The notes: generated by a model from the sequence alone, not told the origin. A DNA stretch of 64,000 nucleotides from Cetobacterium_A somerae (GCF_044784365.2 NZ_CP173065.2); one strand, 5' to 3'. Numbered from the stretch's first letter, positions 39,590-48,944 are shown. Numbers and translations: made by a program.

Positions 39590-40561
39590 ATGAAAAAAAC
39601 TTTAACTATGAAAGATATAGCAAAATTAGCTGGTGTTTCTCAACCCACTGTATCAAGAGTGGTCAATGGAAATCCAACTGTAGACCCCGAAGTTCGGGCT
39701 CGTGTTGAAAAAATAATTTTAGATCAAGGTTTTAAACCAAACTCTAGTGCTAAAACCTTAAGAAGTAGCTCTTCTAAAATAATTGGAGTTATACTTTTTG
39801 ATCTATCTAACTACTATTACCTAGAGATGATTAGATATGTTGAAAAAGCAGCTAGAGAAAATGGATATACAGTTATTATTCTCAACTCTGGAGGAGATAA
39901 AACTTTGGAAAAAGAGCATATTTTAAATCTACAAGCTCGAAATGTGGATGGAATCATTATTGCTCCTGTAGCAAAGGAAAATCTTGAATTTTTAAAAAAG
40001 CAAAATGAAAATTTTGTAATTGTAGATTGCAGCTTACCAAATTATCCATGTGTTTATACATCTCTTCTTCAAGGTGGAAAGATTGCCACAGAGCATCTTT
40101 ATAATTTAAATCATAGAAAAATTAGTTTTATTGGAGCTGATAAAAAAAATATAAAACTTTTAGGAGTAAAAGAGTTTTTCTCTGAAAAGAATTTAAAATT
40201 TTCAAATGAGTGGTTTATAGAAACTGATGTCACTAATAGTCATCTTGATAATTTATCTTCAAAACTAGACTCTTTAAAAGATTTTCCTACAGCTTTTATA
40301 ACATCTAATGATGTTATTGCTTTAAATTTAATAAAAGAACTGGGAAAAAAAGGGTTATCCATACCTGAAGATATATCTATTTTAAGTTTCGATGATACTA
40401 TTATATCTACAGCTTTAAATATTACAAGTATTAGACACCCTGTGGATTTAATGATGGAAGATGCTATTGATTATCTTTTAAATGGGAATAAAACTATTAT
40501 ACAAAAAAGTCTTAATCCTATTTTAATTAAAAGATCAAGTTGTCATTATAATTCGAAATAA
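39590..40561 (+). CDS. LacI-family transcriptional regulator
   Basis: HTH (TMKDIAKLAGVSQPTVSRVVNGNPTVDPEVRARV) with hinge (PNSSAKTLRSSSSKIIGV) and a sugar-binding core (FDLSNYYYLEMIRYVEKAAREN, ILSFDDTIISTALNITSIRHP). It is divergent from the GH35 cluster it probably represses. ATG 39590 follows AGGTGG; a TTG five codons upstream is in frame but has no site. Paralogue of 27260. Confidence 0.95.
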   Translation: MKKTLTMKDIAKLAGVSQPTVSRVVNGNPTVDPEVRARVEKIILDQGFKPNSSAKTLRSSSSKIIGVILFDLSNYYYLEMIRYVEKAARENGYTVIILNSGGDKTLEKEHILNLQARNVDGIIIAPVAKENLEFLKKQNENFVIVDCSLPNYPCVYTSLLQGGKIATEHLYNLNHRKISFIGADKKNIKLLGVKEFFSEKNLKFSNEWFIETDVTNSHLDNLSSKLDSLKDFPTAFITSNDVIALNLIKELGKKGLSIPEDISILSFDDTIISTALNITSIRHPVDLMMEDAIDYLLNGNKTIIQKSLNPILIKRSSCHYNSK

Positions 40562-40615
40562 AAATTCATATTTTATAAAATTATTGAAATTTTATACATA
40601 TTTTTTGTCATTGTT

Positions 40616-40651
40616 TTTCAAATTGATATTTTTTTATAACAAATGTATAAT
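40616..40651 (+). promoter_or_regulatory. Promoter of the first 117-residue secreted-protein gene
   Basis: TTGATA (40623-40628), 17 bases, TATAAT (40646-40651). The 20-mer TTTCAAATTGATATTTTTTT (40616-40635) recurs at 41149-41168 before the paralogue. Confidence 0.75.
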
Positions 40652-40712
40652 TTATACAATATTATTAATATAAAAACAAATACATTGTTATATATATTCT
40701 GGGAGGAATAAA

Positions 40713-41066
40713 TTGAGAAAATTAAAAATGCTTATACTTGGTGCCACTTTAAGTTTTAGTGCTTTTGCTGGTTTAGTTAATGGAAAAATGACAAAAATAA
40801 GATCTTATGAAAAAGGAAATCAAATTAGTTTTGAATCTAAAATACCTAACGTAACTTTTAAAGTTAAAAAAGTAGATATTTTTAAAGCTATGACTAGATA
40901 TGGTAAAATTATGTCTGTTGCTGATTTTGAAAGAAACGGTATTATTCTTGATGTTGATAGAAAAGTGGTTGTTACTTTAGATAGAAAAGGTGATGGATTA
41001 TGGATAAAATCTAAAAACAACTCAATGTTTGTAACTGAAAAAGAGTTAGATAAAATAAGAAGATAA
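40713..41066 (+). CDS. Small secreted protein of unknown function, first of a tandem pair
   Basis: The 117-residue protein has a signal peptide (MRKLKMLILGATLSFSAFAG) and a basic mature part of about 97 residues with probable beta-strands (NQISFESKIPNVTFKVKKVDI, GIILDVDRKVVVTLDRKGDGLWI, MFVTEKELDKIRR). TTG start with GGGAGGA. I do not recognise the family. It is a near copy of the gene at 41245, each with its own strong promoter and terminator, so both are likely well expressed periplasmic proteins. Confidence 0.75.
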   Translation: MRKLKMLILGATLSFSAFAGLVNGKMTKIRSYEKGNQISFESKIPNVTFKVKKVDIFKAMTRYGKIMSVADFERNGIILDVDRKVVVTLDRKGDGLWIKSKNNSMFVTEKELDKIRR

Positions 41067-41073
41067 TTAAAGT

Positions 41074-41103
41074 GACTGAACTTTGTAAGTTCAGTCTTTT
41101 TTT
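41074..41103 (+). terminator. Terminator after the first 117-residue protein gene
   Basis: GACTGAACT/AGTTCAGTC arms (41074-41082 and 41088-41096) followed by seven or more T. Confidence 0.88.
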
Positions 41104-41155
41104 ATTATTTTCTCTTTTGAAATTTTATAGCATTTTTTTAGTCTTTAATTTCAAA

Positions 41156-41184
41156 TTGATATTTTTTTCTCATATCTATATAAT
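41156..41184 (+). promoter_or_regulatory. Promoter of the second 117-residue secreted-protein gene
   Basis: TTGATA (41156-41161), 17 bases, TATAAT (41179-41184), identical in boxes and spacing to the promoter at 40623-40651. Confidence 0.75.
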
Positions 41185-41244
41185 AAACATCATCGCTACT
41201 CAGATACTTATACACTATTTATAGAGATTTTAGGAGGAAACAAA

Positions 41245-41598
41245 TTGAGAAAATTAAAAATGCTTGTATTAACTGCTGCTTTAAGTTTAACAGCTTTAGC
41301 TGGTTCAGTTAATGGTAACATGACAAAAATTAGAGCTTATAATGATGGGAATCAAATTAGTTTTGAATCAAGAATTCCTAACTTAACTTTTAAAGTTAAA
41401 AAAACTGACATTTTAAAATCTATGACTAGAAAAGGTAAAATTATGTCTGTTGCTGATATTGAAAAAAATGGTATTATTCTTGATGTTGATAGAAAAGCTG
41501 TAGTTACTTTAGATAGAGTTGGAGATGGTTTATATATTAAAACTAAAAATAATACAATGTTTGTAACTGAAAAAGAGTTAGATAAAATAAGATCTTAA
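41245..41598 (+). CDS. Small secreted protein of unknown function, second of a tandem pair
   Basis: 117 residues, with a signal peptide (MRKLKMLVLTAALSLTALAG) and a mature part closely matching the copy at 40713, with most substitutions conservative (NQISFESRIPNLTFKVKKTDI, GLYIKTKNNTMFVTEKELD). TTG start with AGGAGG. Function unknown. The preserved reading frame in both copies shows both are under selection. Confidence 0.75.
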   Translation: MRKLKMLVLTAALSLTALAGSVNGNMTKIRAYNDGNQISFESRIPNLTFKVKKTDILKSMTRKGKIMSVADIEKNGIILDVDRKAVVTLDRVGDGLYIKTKNNTMFVTEKELDKIRS

Positions 41599-41602
41599 TT
41601 TT

Positions 41603-41629
41603 AATGAGCTGAAAAGCTCATTTTTTTAT
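41603..41629 (+). terminator. Terminator after the second 117-residue protein gene
   Basis: AATGAGCT/AGCTCATT arms with a GAAA tetraloop and a T run. Confidence 0.85.
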
Positions 41630-41704
41630 TTGTATATATTTAGACTTTACTGTAAAATATACATTATCACATAATATTAAAACAATATTTAGAAAGGTGG
41701 AAAA

Positions 41705-43126
41705 ATGTTTTTAAATAAAAAGTCTCTACATATATTAAGCTTATTTTTTTCTTTAAATAAATTTAGCTATTCTGATTTAGAAAAAATATTACATATAAAA
41801 AAACGTTCTATTGATAATAATATAAATATTATCAATGATTTTTTAGCTCTTAATGAAATTCAAGGAATTCAAAAAGTAAAAGACTTATTCTTTTTGGATT
41901 CATCCTCTATAAATAAAATTAAAGAGATTCTGCAGTTTGCTCCACTATCTGTTACTGAAAGAAAAGATTATCTTTTATTACAACTTTTTTTTGACAATAC
42001 TCTTAATCTAAACATCAATACAGATATTATCCAGACTACTAGAAGAACTCTTAATTATGACTTAAGAGATATAAAACTCTATTTAGAATCAGAGGGTATA
42101 AAGATAGAGAGTATCTCTGGTAGAGGTATCTTTCTAAAAGGAAACGAAGCTAAAATAAGAGAGATTTTTGCTATATATTTAAGTAAATATTTAATTAATA
42201 AAAATATCAACCATAAGCATTTTACCGACTTAATATATAAATATATAAACGAAGATTTAATTGAATACAATAAAAATTTTGTTTTAAGATTACTAAACAG
42301 TATCTCTGTTACCTTAGTTCCAGAGGATTTTTATAAAATTGTTGCTGTACTTTTAGTTAATTCTACTAGAGAAAATAAAATAACTTTTGAAGATGAATAT
42401 TTTTCACCTAAAAAAGTTACATATCATGAAAACTATGGTAAAACTCTAAATTTTTTAAAAATTAGAGGATTAGATTACTTAAAGTCTTACGAACTAGACT
42501 CTATTATTGAAACTTTATTCTATTTAGATATTAAAATTTATGAAACTCCAAATGAATCTACTAAACTATTTATGGATAAAATCAAAGAGAGTTTTAATTT
42601 AGAGCTCAATAATAATCTAGAAACTAAAATGAGAGTTTCTAATGTTTTAAGAGTGGGAGATTTTAAAAGTAGATATAACTTCTATGAAAATAAGGAGGTT
42701 TACTCTTTTAATAAGCTTCAAAAAGAAACTTTTAAAAAGCTAAAAGAGATTATCCATAATATTTTTCCTAAATTCTATTTAGAGGATATTTTACATCTAG
42801 CAATAATTTTGAAAAAACATCAAAACAACAATATTTTAGATCGAGATAAATATAAAAGAGTAGCTATTGTTGATGATACATTTGATCATATGTACGCTAA
42901 ACTTCTTTCAAAATATTTAAAAAACTTCTCCTATATTGAAGTTGTAGAAATTATTGAAAGTTATGAACTCAACTCTCTTTTAGAGGATGTTTTTCAAGTT
43001 GATTATATTATAACCATTGATGATCTACAAAACTTTAAACTTAATATACCATTAATTAAGATAAATAGAGCTTGTTTTCTAGATGATAGCTTTGAATTTT
43101 CACAACTTAGTTTAATTATAAAGTAA
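41705..43126 (+). CDS. HTH transcriptional regulator of the Mga/BglG-like family
   Basis: The 473-residue protein has an N-terminal HTH (FSYSDLEKILHIKKRSIDNNINIIND), a second HTH near 100-125 (IIQTTRRTLNYDLRDIKLYLES) and the SISGRGIFLKGNE turn of this family. The C-terminal part includes IDDLQNFKLNIPLIKINRA, which looks like a small alpha/beta (EIIB-like) end. It lies between two groups of small secreted-protein genes and near the GAG locus, either of which it might regulate. ATG follows AAAGGTGG. Confidence 0.75.
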   Translation: MFLNKKSLHILSLFFSLNKFSYSDLEKILHIKKRSIDNNINIINDFLALNEIQGIQKVKDLFFLDSSSINKIKEILQFAPLSVTERKDYLLLQLFFDNTLNLNINTDIIQTTRRTLNYDLRDIKLYLESEGIKIESISGRGIFLKGNEAKIREIFAIYLSKYLINKNINHKHFTDLIYKYINEDLIEYNKNFVLRLLNSISVTLVPEDFYKIVAVLLVNSTRENKITFEDEYFSPKKVTYHENYGKTLNFLKIRGLDYLKSYELDSIIETLFYLDIKIYETPNESTKLFMDKIKESFNLELNNNLETKMRVSNVLRVGDFKSRYNFYENKEVYSFNKLQKETFKKLKEIIHNIFPKFYLEDILHLAIILKKHQNNNILDRDKYKRVAIVDDTFDHMYAKLLSKYLKNFSYIEVVEIIESYELNSLLEDVFQVDYIITIDDLQNFKLNIPLIKINRACFLDDSFEFSQLSLIIK

Positions 43127-43236
43127 TTGAATTTTGATACCAAAAATTAGTAACTTTTTTCAAATCCTCATTCTTTGAAATATATGCTATTATGTCCTAT
43201 ATTCTTAATCAGTAAAATATTTCGAAGGAGTTTATA

Positions 43237-43629
43237 GTGAAAAAAAATTTATTTATAATCACCCTTTTAGTATCTACACATATTTTTAGTGCAGATATTA
43301 AAAATGAAGTTGGTGGAATGAATTTTCCTGAATTGAAAATTGAAAAAGTTGAAAGTGCCACATATATAGCTTTAGCTAGTAAATCAGGAGAGGCTTATGT
43401 TTTTGGTTTAGCAAATGATGTACTTTTAGATGCTCAAAAAGGTATTAAACAAAATGAGGTTTTAGGATTTTATGATAGTTTAGATGAGAATAAATTAGAT
43501 TCTGAACTTTATAATGTAACTTTTTTAGATAATAAGTTAATAGTAAAGCCAACATATGAAGATTTTACTATTAATTTTACAGAGGATGAAACAAATAAAA
43601 TATTTAAAGCTGTTAAGGGGGATAAATAA
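43237..43629 (+). CDS. Small secreted protein of unknown function
   Basis: The 130-residue protein has a signal peptide (MKKNLFIITLLVSTHIFSAD) and an acidic mature domain. The block ATYIALASKSGEAYVFGLANDVLLDA resembles NAYFALQTKTGATVTFGLPKSVLINT of the next gene, so the two are distant paralogues. GTG start after GAAGGAG. First gene of a three-gene operon of exported proteins. Unrecognised family. Confidence 0.7.
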   Translation: MKKNLFIITLLVSTHIFSADIKNEVGGMNFPELKIEKVESATYIALASKSGEAYVFGLANDVLLDAQKGIKQNEVLGFYDSLDENKLDSELYNVTFLDNKLIVKPTYEDFTINFTEDETNKIFKAVKGDK

Positions 43630-43631
43630 CT

Positions 43632-44039
43632 ATGAAAAAGTTTTTAGTAATTTTAGGAATCTTAACTTCTATAAATATTTTTGCTGCAGATATTGTTAAA
43701 AATAATATCCCTACAGAAACTGATAAAATTGGAATGTTTATACAAAATAGCAATGCTTATTTTGCCCTACAAACAAAAACTGGTGCTACTGTTACTTTTG
43801 GTCTACCTAAATCTGTTTTAATAAATACATTTAAAGATGGCGCTCCAAGATATCAAATCCCTGGAATTATAGCTAACGCTAATAATCCTGAAGAAAGTGC
43901 TTTGCAATTTTATCATCTTCAATATGATAAAAAACAAGGTATTCTTATTTTAGATTTTGCTGGTACAGAGGACTACATTGTATTTAATAAAGATGAAGTT
44001 CTTAACTTTGGGAAAATCTTAGAACATGGAGGAGTGTAA
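43632..44039 (+). CDS. Small secreted protein of unknown function, distant paralogue of its neighbour
   Basis: 135 residues with a signal peptide (MKKFLVILGILTSINIFAAD) and a beta-rich mature domain sharing the AL-KTG--V-FGL pattern and a C-terminal DYIVFNKDEVLNFGKIL segment with the gene before it. ATG two bases after that gene's stop, so coupled. Function unknown. Confidence 0.7.
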   Translation: MKKFLVILGILTSINIFAADIVKNNIPTETDKIGMFIQNSNAYFALQTKTGATVTFGLPKSVLINTFKDGAPRYQIPGIIANANNPEESALQFYHLQYDKKQGILILDFAGTEDYIVFNKDEVLNFGKILEHGGV

Positions 44040-44041
44040 GT

Positions 44042-44359
44042 ATGAAAAAATTTTTATCAATATTAATGCTTATTATTTTAACAACAACTTCTTTTGCTAG
44101 ATATCATAGACCTTTACCTCCTGTTGTAAAACACGAGATTGTTAAAGCTCATGTTCGTCATGAAATTAGAAAAGAAGTTAGAAAAGATATTAGAAGAGCT
44201 GTAAAAAGAGAGCGTAGAAAAAAAGCCATTGGTGCTGCTATTGTCGGTGCTGCTGTTGTTGGTGGAATCATTGCTAATAATAATTATAACAATAATTACA
44301 ATAATAATTATAATAATGACTATTATAGACCTGTTCCACAGCCATACTATGGTTATTAA
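44042..44359 (+). CDS. Small basic secreted protein with glycine-zipper and Asn/Tyr repeats
   Basis: The 105-residue protein has a signal peptide (MKKFLSILMLIILTTTSFA), then a very basic helix (HEIRKEVRKDIRRAVKRERRKK, residues about 40-62), a Gly/Ala-rich hydrophobic stretch (AIGAAIVGAAVVGGIIA) and NYNN repeats ending YYRPVPQPYYGY. This suits an envelope protein that inserts in or contacts membrane or nucleic acid. ATG two bases after the previous stop. No family recognised. Confidence 0.7.
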   Translation: MKKFLSILMLIILTTTSFARYHRPLPPVVKHEIVKAHVRHEIRKEVRKDIRRAVKRERRKKAIGAAIVGAAVVGGIIANNNYNNNYNNNYNNDYYRPVPQPYYGY

Positions 44360-44375
44360 TATATATTAGCCCCCG

Positions 44376-44412
44376 AGAGTTCGGACTTTATATAAAGTCT
44401 GGGCTCTTTTCT
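44376..44412 (+). terminator. Terminator of the three-gene secreted-protein operon
   Basis: A 15-bp stem with G-U pairs (44376-44390 and 44393-44407) is followed by TTTTCTTTTTT. Confidence 0.8.
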
Positions 44413-44534
44413 TTTTTATATACACTTTTCCTCTTTTAAAATACTAACCTATGCATTGAAAATAGAATATTTACTTATTTTTTCACAAGGGATATTATAA
44501 AAAGAAAAACAACTACTTACTTGGGGGAGATTTT

Positions 44535-45932
44535 ATGAAAAAACCAAATCTTTTATTTATCTTTGCAGATCAATGGAGAAGAGAAGCAGTAGGCTTTATG
44601 AAAAAAGAACCTGTTATAACTCCTAACTTTGATGCTTTTTCTAATGAAGCAGCAATATTTGAAAAAGCTTACAGTAGCTGTCCTCTTTGTTCACCGAATA
44701 GAGCGACTATTTTAACAGGTAAAAATCCTATATCTCATGGAGTTATTACAAACTGTAAACCTGGTCTCGAGAATATATTTTTAAAGGAAAATGAAGTTAC
44801 AATTGGGGATATTTTAAAAACTAATAGATATAAAACTGGATATATTGGTAAATGGCATTTAGATGAACCTGAAAAAAAAGATGATACTCTTCCTCTTTCA
44901 GGAGCTAAGGATTGGGATGCTTTTACACCACCTGGTCCTAAAAGACATGGTTTTGACTTTTGGTACTCTTATGGTGCTGATGATAACCACCTTTCTCCTC
45001 ACTACTGGATGGACTCTCCTGAGATGATCAATATTAACAAATGGTCTGTTGAACATGAAACAGATATAGCTTTAGATTTTATCGATAAAAATAAAGAGGA
45101 TAACTTTGCTCTTTTCCTATCTTGGAATCCACCTCATACACCTCTTGATCTAATTCCACAAAAATATGTGGATATGTATAAAGATGTTAAAGTTGAAAAA
45201 AGAGAAAATGTTATTTTAGAAGATATCGTTGATCATCCAAAAACTATAACTCCATTCTCTTTAGATGAAGCTGGTTATTTAGAGTCCGTAAAAAAATATT
45301 ATGCTGCTATAACAGGTATAGATGAACACTTTGGAAAGATAGTTGACTACCTTAAGATGAATAATCTATTTGAAAATACTATAATTATAGTAACTTCAGA
45401 TCATGGAGAGATGTTATGCTCTCATGGACTTTGGAGTAAACATGTTTGGTTTGAAGAAGCTGTTTCTGTGCCATTTATGCTCTCTCATGGAGATAGATAT
45501 AAAGATAGAAAAATAACTACACCTCTTTCAGGATCTGATATAGCTCCTACAATACTATCTCTTTTAGATTTAAGTATTCCTAAAGAGATGGAAGGCGTTG
45601 ATCTCTCTCCTACTTTAAAAGGTGAAAAAGTAGATAATATTGCTATCTCTGCATGTTATACTGGAAACCCTAAAGTTTTAAACTCTCTTAAAGAAAGAGG
45701 ATTAGATACTTTAGCTTACGGATGGAGAGCTGCAATTGATGAGAAATATACTTACGTATATTTTAATGATTACTCTGGAAATGGTATTCCTAAAGAGTTT
45801 TTATATGATAATACTAAAGATGAGTATCAATTAAATCCCATTCCTTTAAATGATAAAACTAAGTATCTAAAGGAGTACTTAATAACATGGGGAGAAAAAC
45901 ATAACGATCCTTTTATTAAAATAACTGTTTAA
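44535..45932 (+). CDS. Cys-type sulfatase (S1 family)
   Basis: The 465-residue enzyme has metal ligand Asp in IFADQWRRE, the formylglycine motif Cys52-Ser-Pro-Asn-Arg56 followed by ATILTGKNP, IGKWHLDEP, WNPPHTPLD and VTSDHGEMLCSHG. It lacks a signal peptide, so it is probably cytoplasmic, acting on imported GAG disaccharides. It is the only plus-strand gene of the GAG locus, convergent with the chondroitin-ABC-type lyase. Its exact position specificity (2-, 4- or 6-O or N-sulfate) cannot be read from the sequence. Confidence 0.92.
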   Translation: MKKPNLLFIFADQWRREAVGFMKKEPVITPNFDAFSNEAAIFEKAYSSCPLCSPNRATILTGKNPISHGVITNCKPGLENIFLKENEVTIGDILKTNRYKTGYIGKWHLDEPEKKDDTLPLSGAKDWDAFTPPGPKRHGFDFWYSYGADDNHLSPHYWMDSPEMININKWSVEHETDIALDFIDKNKEDNFALFLSWNPPHTPLDLIPQKYVDMYKDVKVEKRENVILEDIVDHPKTITPFSLDEAGYLESVKKYYAAITGIDEHFGKIVDYLKMNNLFENTIIIVTSDHGEMLCSHGLWSKHVWFEEAVSVPFMLSHGDRYKDRKITTPLSGSDIAPTILSLLDLSIPKEMEGVDLSPTLKGEKVDNIAISACYTGNPKVLNSLKERGLDTLAYGWRAAIDEKYTYVYFNDYSGNGIPKEFLYDNTKDEYQLNPIPLNDKTKYLKEYLITWGEKHNDPFIKITV

Positions 45933-45937
45933 ATGAA

Positions 45938-45973
45938 AAAGAAGTATGGCTCATTAAAATGCCATACTTCTTT
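45938..45973. terminator. Bidirectional terminator
   Basis: AAAGAAGTATGGC/GCCATACTTCTTT arms separate the convergent sulfatase and lyase genes. Confidence 0.9.
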
Positions 45974-45976
45974 ATT

Positions 45977-48889
45977 TTATGATATCTTCTTTAATACAAT
46001 ATTTACTACCTCTCCATTTTTAGAGGTAATACTTAATCTTGTAAAATCTCCATCTATTTCAGATTTTACTTTTGAACTATCTTCAGTAGTGTATTTTCCA
46101 TTTAAAACAACTAAAGTTGTATGCTCTTTTCCTATATTTCCAATCCAAGGTCTTGAGTATATACTTCTCTCAATCATAACTCCATTCTCATCATACTGCT
46201 CCTTATCTCTCCCTTCATATAATCTTAAATCTGGGTCAACAAAGCTCATTTGAATTTCTTTATCCCTCTCTTGAAGAAGAATCATTGAAGGAGTATCTAC
46301 TGATTCAATAAATCCATTATTTTGTACTTTTCCACTTTCAAATAGTGCATACCCTGTCATATTACTTTTTAAATCTTTAACAATATGACTATTATTATCT
46401 TGATTTAAAACCTCATATTTAGGGTTCTTTTTGAATTTCTCTTGTTTTTGTTCATCGCCTTTTATTAAAACACTATAGTGATATTTTCCATTTTTAGGTG
46501 CTTTCCCATGATTTATATAAGCTAACTCATAGTTATTTTCTGTTCTTTCACCACTATTTTGATCCCTTGATTCCTGTTTCCCTTTTTTTAGAACTATATC
46601 TCCCTCTACAACTTTATACATATTGTTTTGAGAATCTATTATTGTATCTTCCTTTTGTGTATAACTATTTTTCATATTCTGTCCTAGATAGTTTTGAAAT
46701 AGTGTTGTATGAGTTTCATTTTCACTATCACTGTTTTCAATTCCACTTCCAAGTAAAACAGCTCTATTATCAAAGAAAAACACCGATTTTCTAGCTTTAT
46801 GGGTTCCATCATATTTTGGATGCTCGTGAAGCTTCATTGCAAACATGCCATTACCATTTAAAGAGTTTCCTCCTGAGTAAGTTTCATCTGAAAGCAACAT
46901 CTCCTCTACTCCACTTTTAGTATCCACTTGTGAGATACTAGATTTTAATTTTTCAAAAGGTACATCTATCGCTGTAGTTCCTGGAAAGTGTTTCCAGTCC
47001 CATCCCTCTTGTACGTATCCACTCTCTTTTAATGAACTTTCTAAAATTTGAAAAGCTCCATAACTCATATATCTGCCATAAAGATTATTTTTTATATATG
47101 TCTCATTCCCCACTAAATACCTACTATAGCCCTTTACTCCTGCTAACCACTCATCTCTTCTATGAAGTTGTAGAGATCCCATATTCATTGTCCACGAACC
47201 TTTTGGAGCAGTCTCCTCTTTTAACCCCATACCTTTAAATTTTTCTACGCTTTTCCCTTGAGGTGAAAGTCTTAAGTAAGCTTCTGCCAGCTCTTTATCT
47301 ACACTATTTTCTCCACTTAAAGCCATTAATCTAAAACTTTCTGCATCTATTTTGAATTTTCCATTGGGATGTCTTCCTGTTAAAGATAAAAGATAATTGT
47401 ACTTGTTAGAATATAACCTTGTTGTTAATACTGCATCTTTTACTATTTTAAACTGTTTCCCTGTAACTGCATAAGGAGTTCCATTTAGATAGTATATTAT
47501 AGGAACTAAACCTTCAAAAGCCCCCTTTGCATAAGCTGGATAGTTTTGCATATGATGGAAGACTGTACCATCATATTTAAATCCTCCTAAAACTCCTGGA
47601 GAATAGTTTATAGAGTTCATTAAATAACTCTGTAATTGATACAACTCTCTTCCCTCTTTCTCTTGGTTTTCATTTAAAAGTATAGCTGTTAACATACCTG
47701 GTAACATTGTATTTAATACGTCTATATTTATTCTTAAATTTTCTTTAGGTGTATATATCATTCCCATAGCACTATACCAAGTTACCATCTCTTTAGCTTT
47801 ATTTACTGTTCCTAACTTAATTAGAGGCTCTTTCATTAAAAAGATTGCTTCATAAATCTCTCTCATTTGATATCCTAAATGATGGATTGTTCCCTGAGAA
47901 CTTCCCTTTGTCCAACCTTGATCATACATATATTCTAAACTTTCGTTAAACAGTTTAGCTATTGTATCTTTTTCCTGTTTATTATCTGCAGAATTGTACA
48001 TGTACGCTAACTCTCTTAAGTAGATTCCAAACTCTTTTGTTGCAATATATTTTATTCTATCTTTTTCTTCAGGTTTTAAATCTTTATATATAACTAATCT
48101 TTGAATAAACTCTAAGTTTATTTTTTTATATTCTGAAAATTCCTCTGTTTTTTCAGTTATAAGCTCAGGTGTTACTTGAACTTTTTTTAACAGTTTCTCT
48201 CTGTATCTTTTTTCAACTTTTTCTATTCCCTCTATATCTTTTTTACTTAAAACTATATTTTTCTGATTTCTATCTATTTGATTATAGTTTTTATATAGTG
48301 CCATCCAGTGAGCATTTGCTGCTGTATCTGCCTCTAAATTAATAAAATCTACCTGCTCATCTCTAGCGTTGTGTCTTGGATCTATCAATACTGATGGTAT
48401 AATTTGATCTATTAATATCTCTCCACCTTCATTAGGAGCTACAAAAGTTATCTCATTCATCCCTTCGATAGGTTCACCTTTCATATCTCTATCATATTGA
48501 ACCCACATAGTTCTCCAACCTTTAAAGTTCATTTTTATTGGAAACCAACATTTTACTACTCCATCTTTTTTAAACTGCACTAGTAGTTCTCCATCAATTG
48601 GATTTTCATTATATATCCACATACTATAACTACTTCTAGCCTTCTCTTGTTCTCCTGTTTTAAAAACTGTGTACCCTACATCACCTAAAATATTTAAAGT
48701 TTCTCCCTTTTTAAACTTCCATTTTAAAGAACTTTCTCCATCTTTATACTTCTCTTTGGTAATTGATATTGAATCTTTTATATTTGTTTCTACATTTTTA
48801 GGTATTTCATTTTCAAATTGATATACTTTGACTTCTTGTCCATACAAAATTCCCGTTAACATCATAACTCCTAATATTATTTTTTTCAT
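45977..48889 (-). CDS. Chondroitin-sulfate ABC-type lyase (PL8)
   Basis: The 970-residue protein has a signal peptide (MKKIILGVMMLTGILYGQ), an N-terminal jelly-roll domain (about 20-200), an alpha-helical toroid (about 230-610) and C-terminal beta-sandwiches. Residues matching Proteus vulgaris chondroitinase ABC are His446 and Tyr453 (HMQNYPAY), Arg506 (LTGRHP), and the Glu in GNETYIKNNLYGRYMSYG. It cleaves chondroitin or dermatan sulfate by beta-elimination to unsaturated disaccharides in the periplasm or outside the cell. Last gene of the GAG gene run; a terminator separates it from the binding-protein gene upstream. Confidence 0.93.
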   Translation of the reverse strand: MKKIILGVMMLTGILYGQEVKVYQFENEIPKNVETNIKDSISITKEKYKDGESSLKWKFKKGETLNILGDVGYTVFKTGEQEKARSSYSMWIYNENPIDGELLVQFKKDGVVKCWFPIKMNFKGWRTMWVQYDRDMKGEPIEGMNEITFVAPNEGGEILIDQIIPSVLIDPRHNARDEQVDFINLEADTAANAHWMALYKNYNQIDRNQKNIVLSKKDIEGIEKVEKRYREKLLKKVQVTPELITEKTEEFSEYKKINLEFIQRLVIYKDLKPEEKDRIKYIATKEFGIYLRELAYMYNSADNKQEKDTIAKLFNESLEYMYDQGWTKGSSQGTIHHLGYQMREIYEAIFLMKEPLIKLGTVNKAKEMVTWYSAMGMIYTPKENLRINIDVLNTMLPGMLTAILLNENQEKEGRELYQLQSYLMNSINYSPGVLGGFKYDGTVFHHMQNYPAYAKGAFEGLVPIIYYLNGTPYAVTGKQFKIVKDAVLTTRLYSNKYNYLLSLTGRHPNGKFKIDAESFRLMALSGENSVDKELAEAYLRLSPQGKSVEKFKGMGLKEETAPKGSWTMNMGSLQLHRRDEWLAGVKGYSRYLVGNETYIKNNLYGRYMSYGAFQILESSLKESGYVQEGWDWKHFPGTTAIDVPFEKLKSSISQVDTKSGVEEMLLSDETYSGGNSLNGNGMFAMKLHEHPKYDGTHKARKSVFFFDNRAVLLGSGIENSDSENETHTTLFQNYLGQNMKNSYTQKEDTIIDSQNNMYKVVEGDIVLKKGKQESRDQNSGERTENNYELAYINHGKAPKNGKYHYSVLIKGDEQKQEKFKKNPKYEVLNQDNNSHIVKDLKSNMTGYALFESGKVQNNGFIESVDTPSMILLQERDKEIQMSFVDPDLRLYEGRDKEQYDENGVMIERSIYSRPWIGNIGKEHTTLVVLNGKYTTEDSSKVKSEIDGDFTRLSITSKNGEVVNIVLKKIS

Positions 48890-48911
48890 CTTGCGCCCCT
48901 TATTATGCCTA

Positions 48912-48944
48912 TAAAAAAACTAGGTATATCTACCTAGTTTTTTA
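48912..48944 (-). terminator. Terminator between the second binding protein and the ABC lyase
   Basis: AAACTAGGTA/TACCTAGTTT arms (48917-48926 and 48931-48940) with a T run on the minus strand, 23 bases before the lyase start. It would reduce lyase expression from the operon unless read through. Confidence 0.8.
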
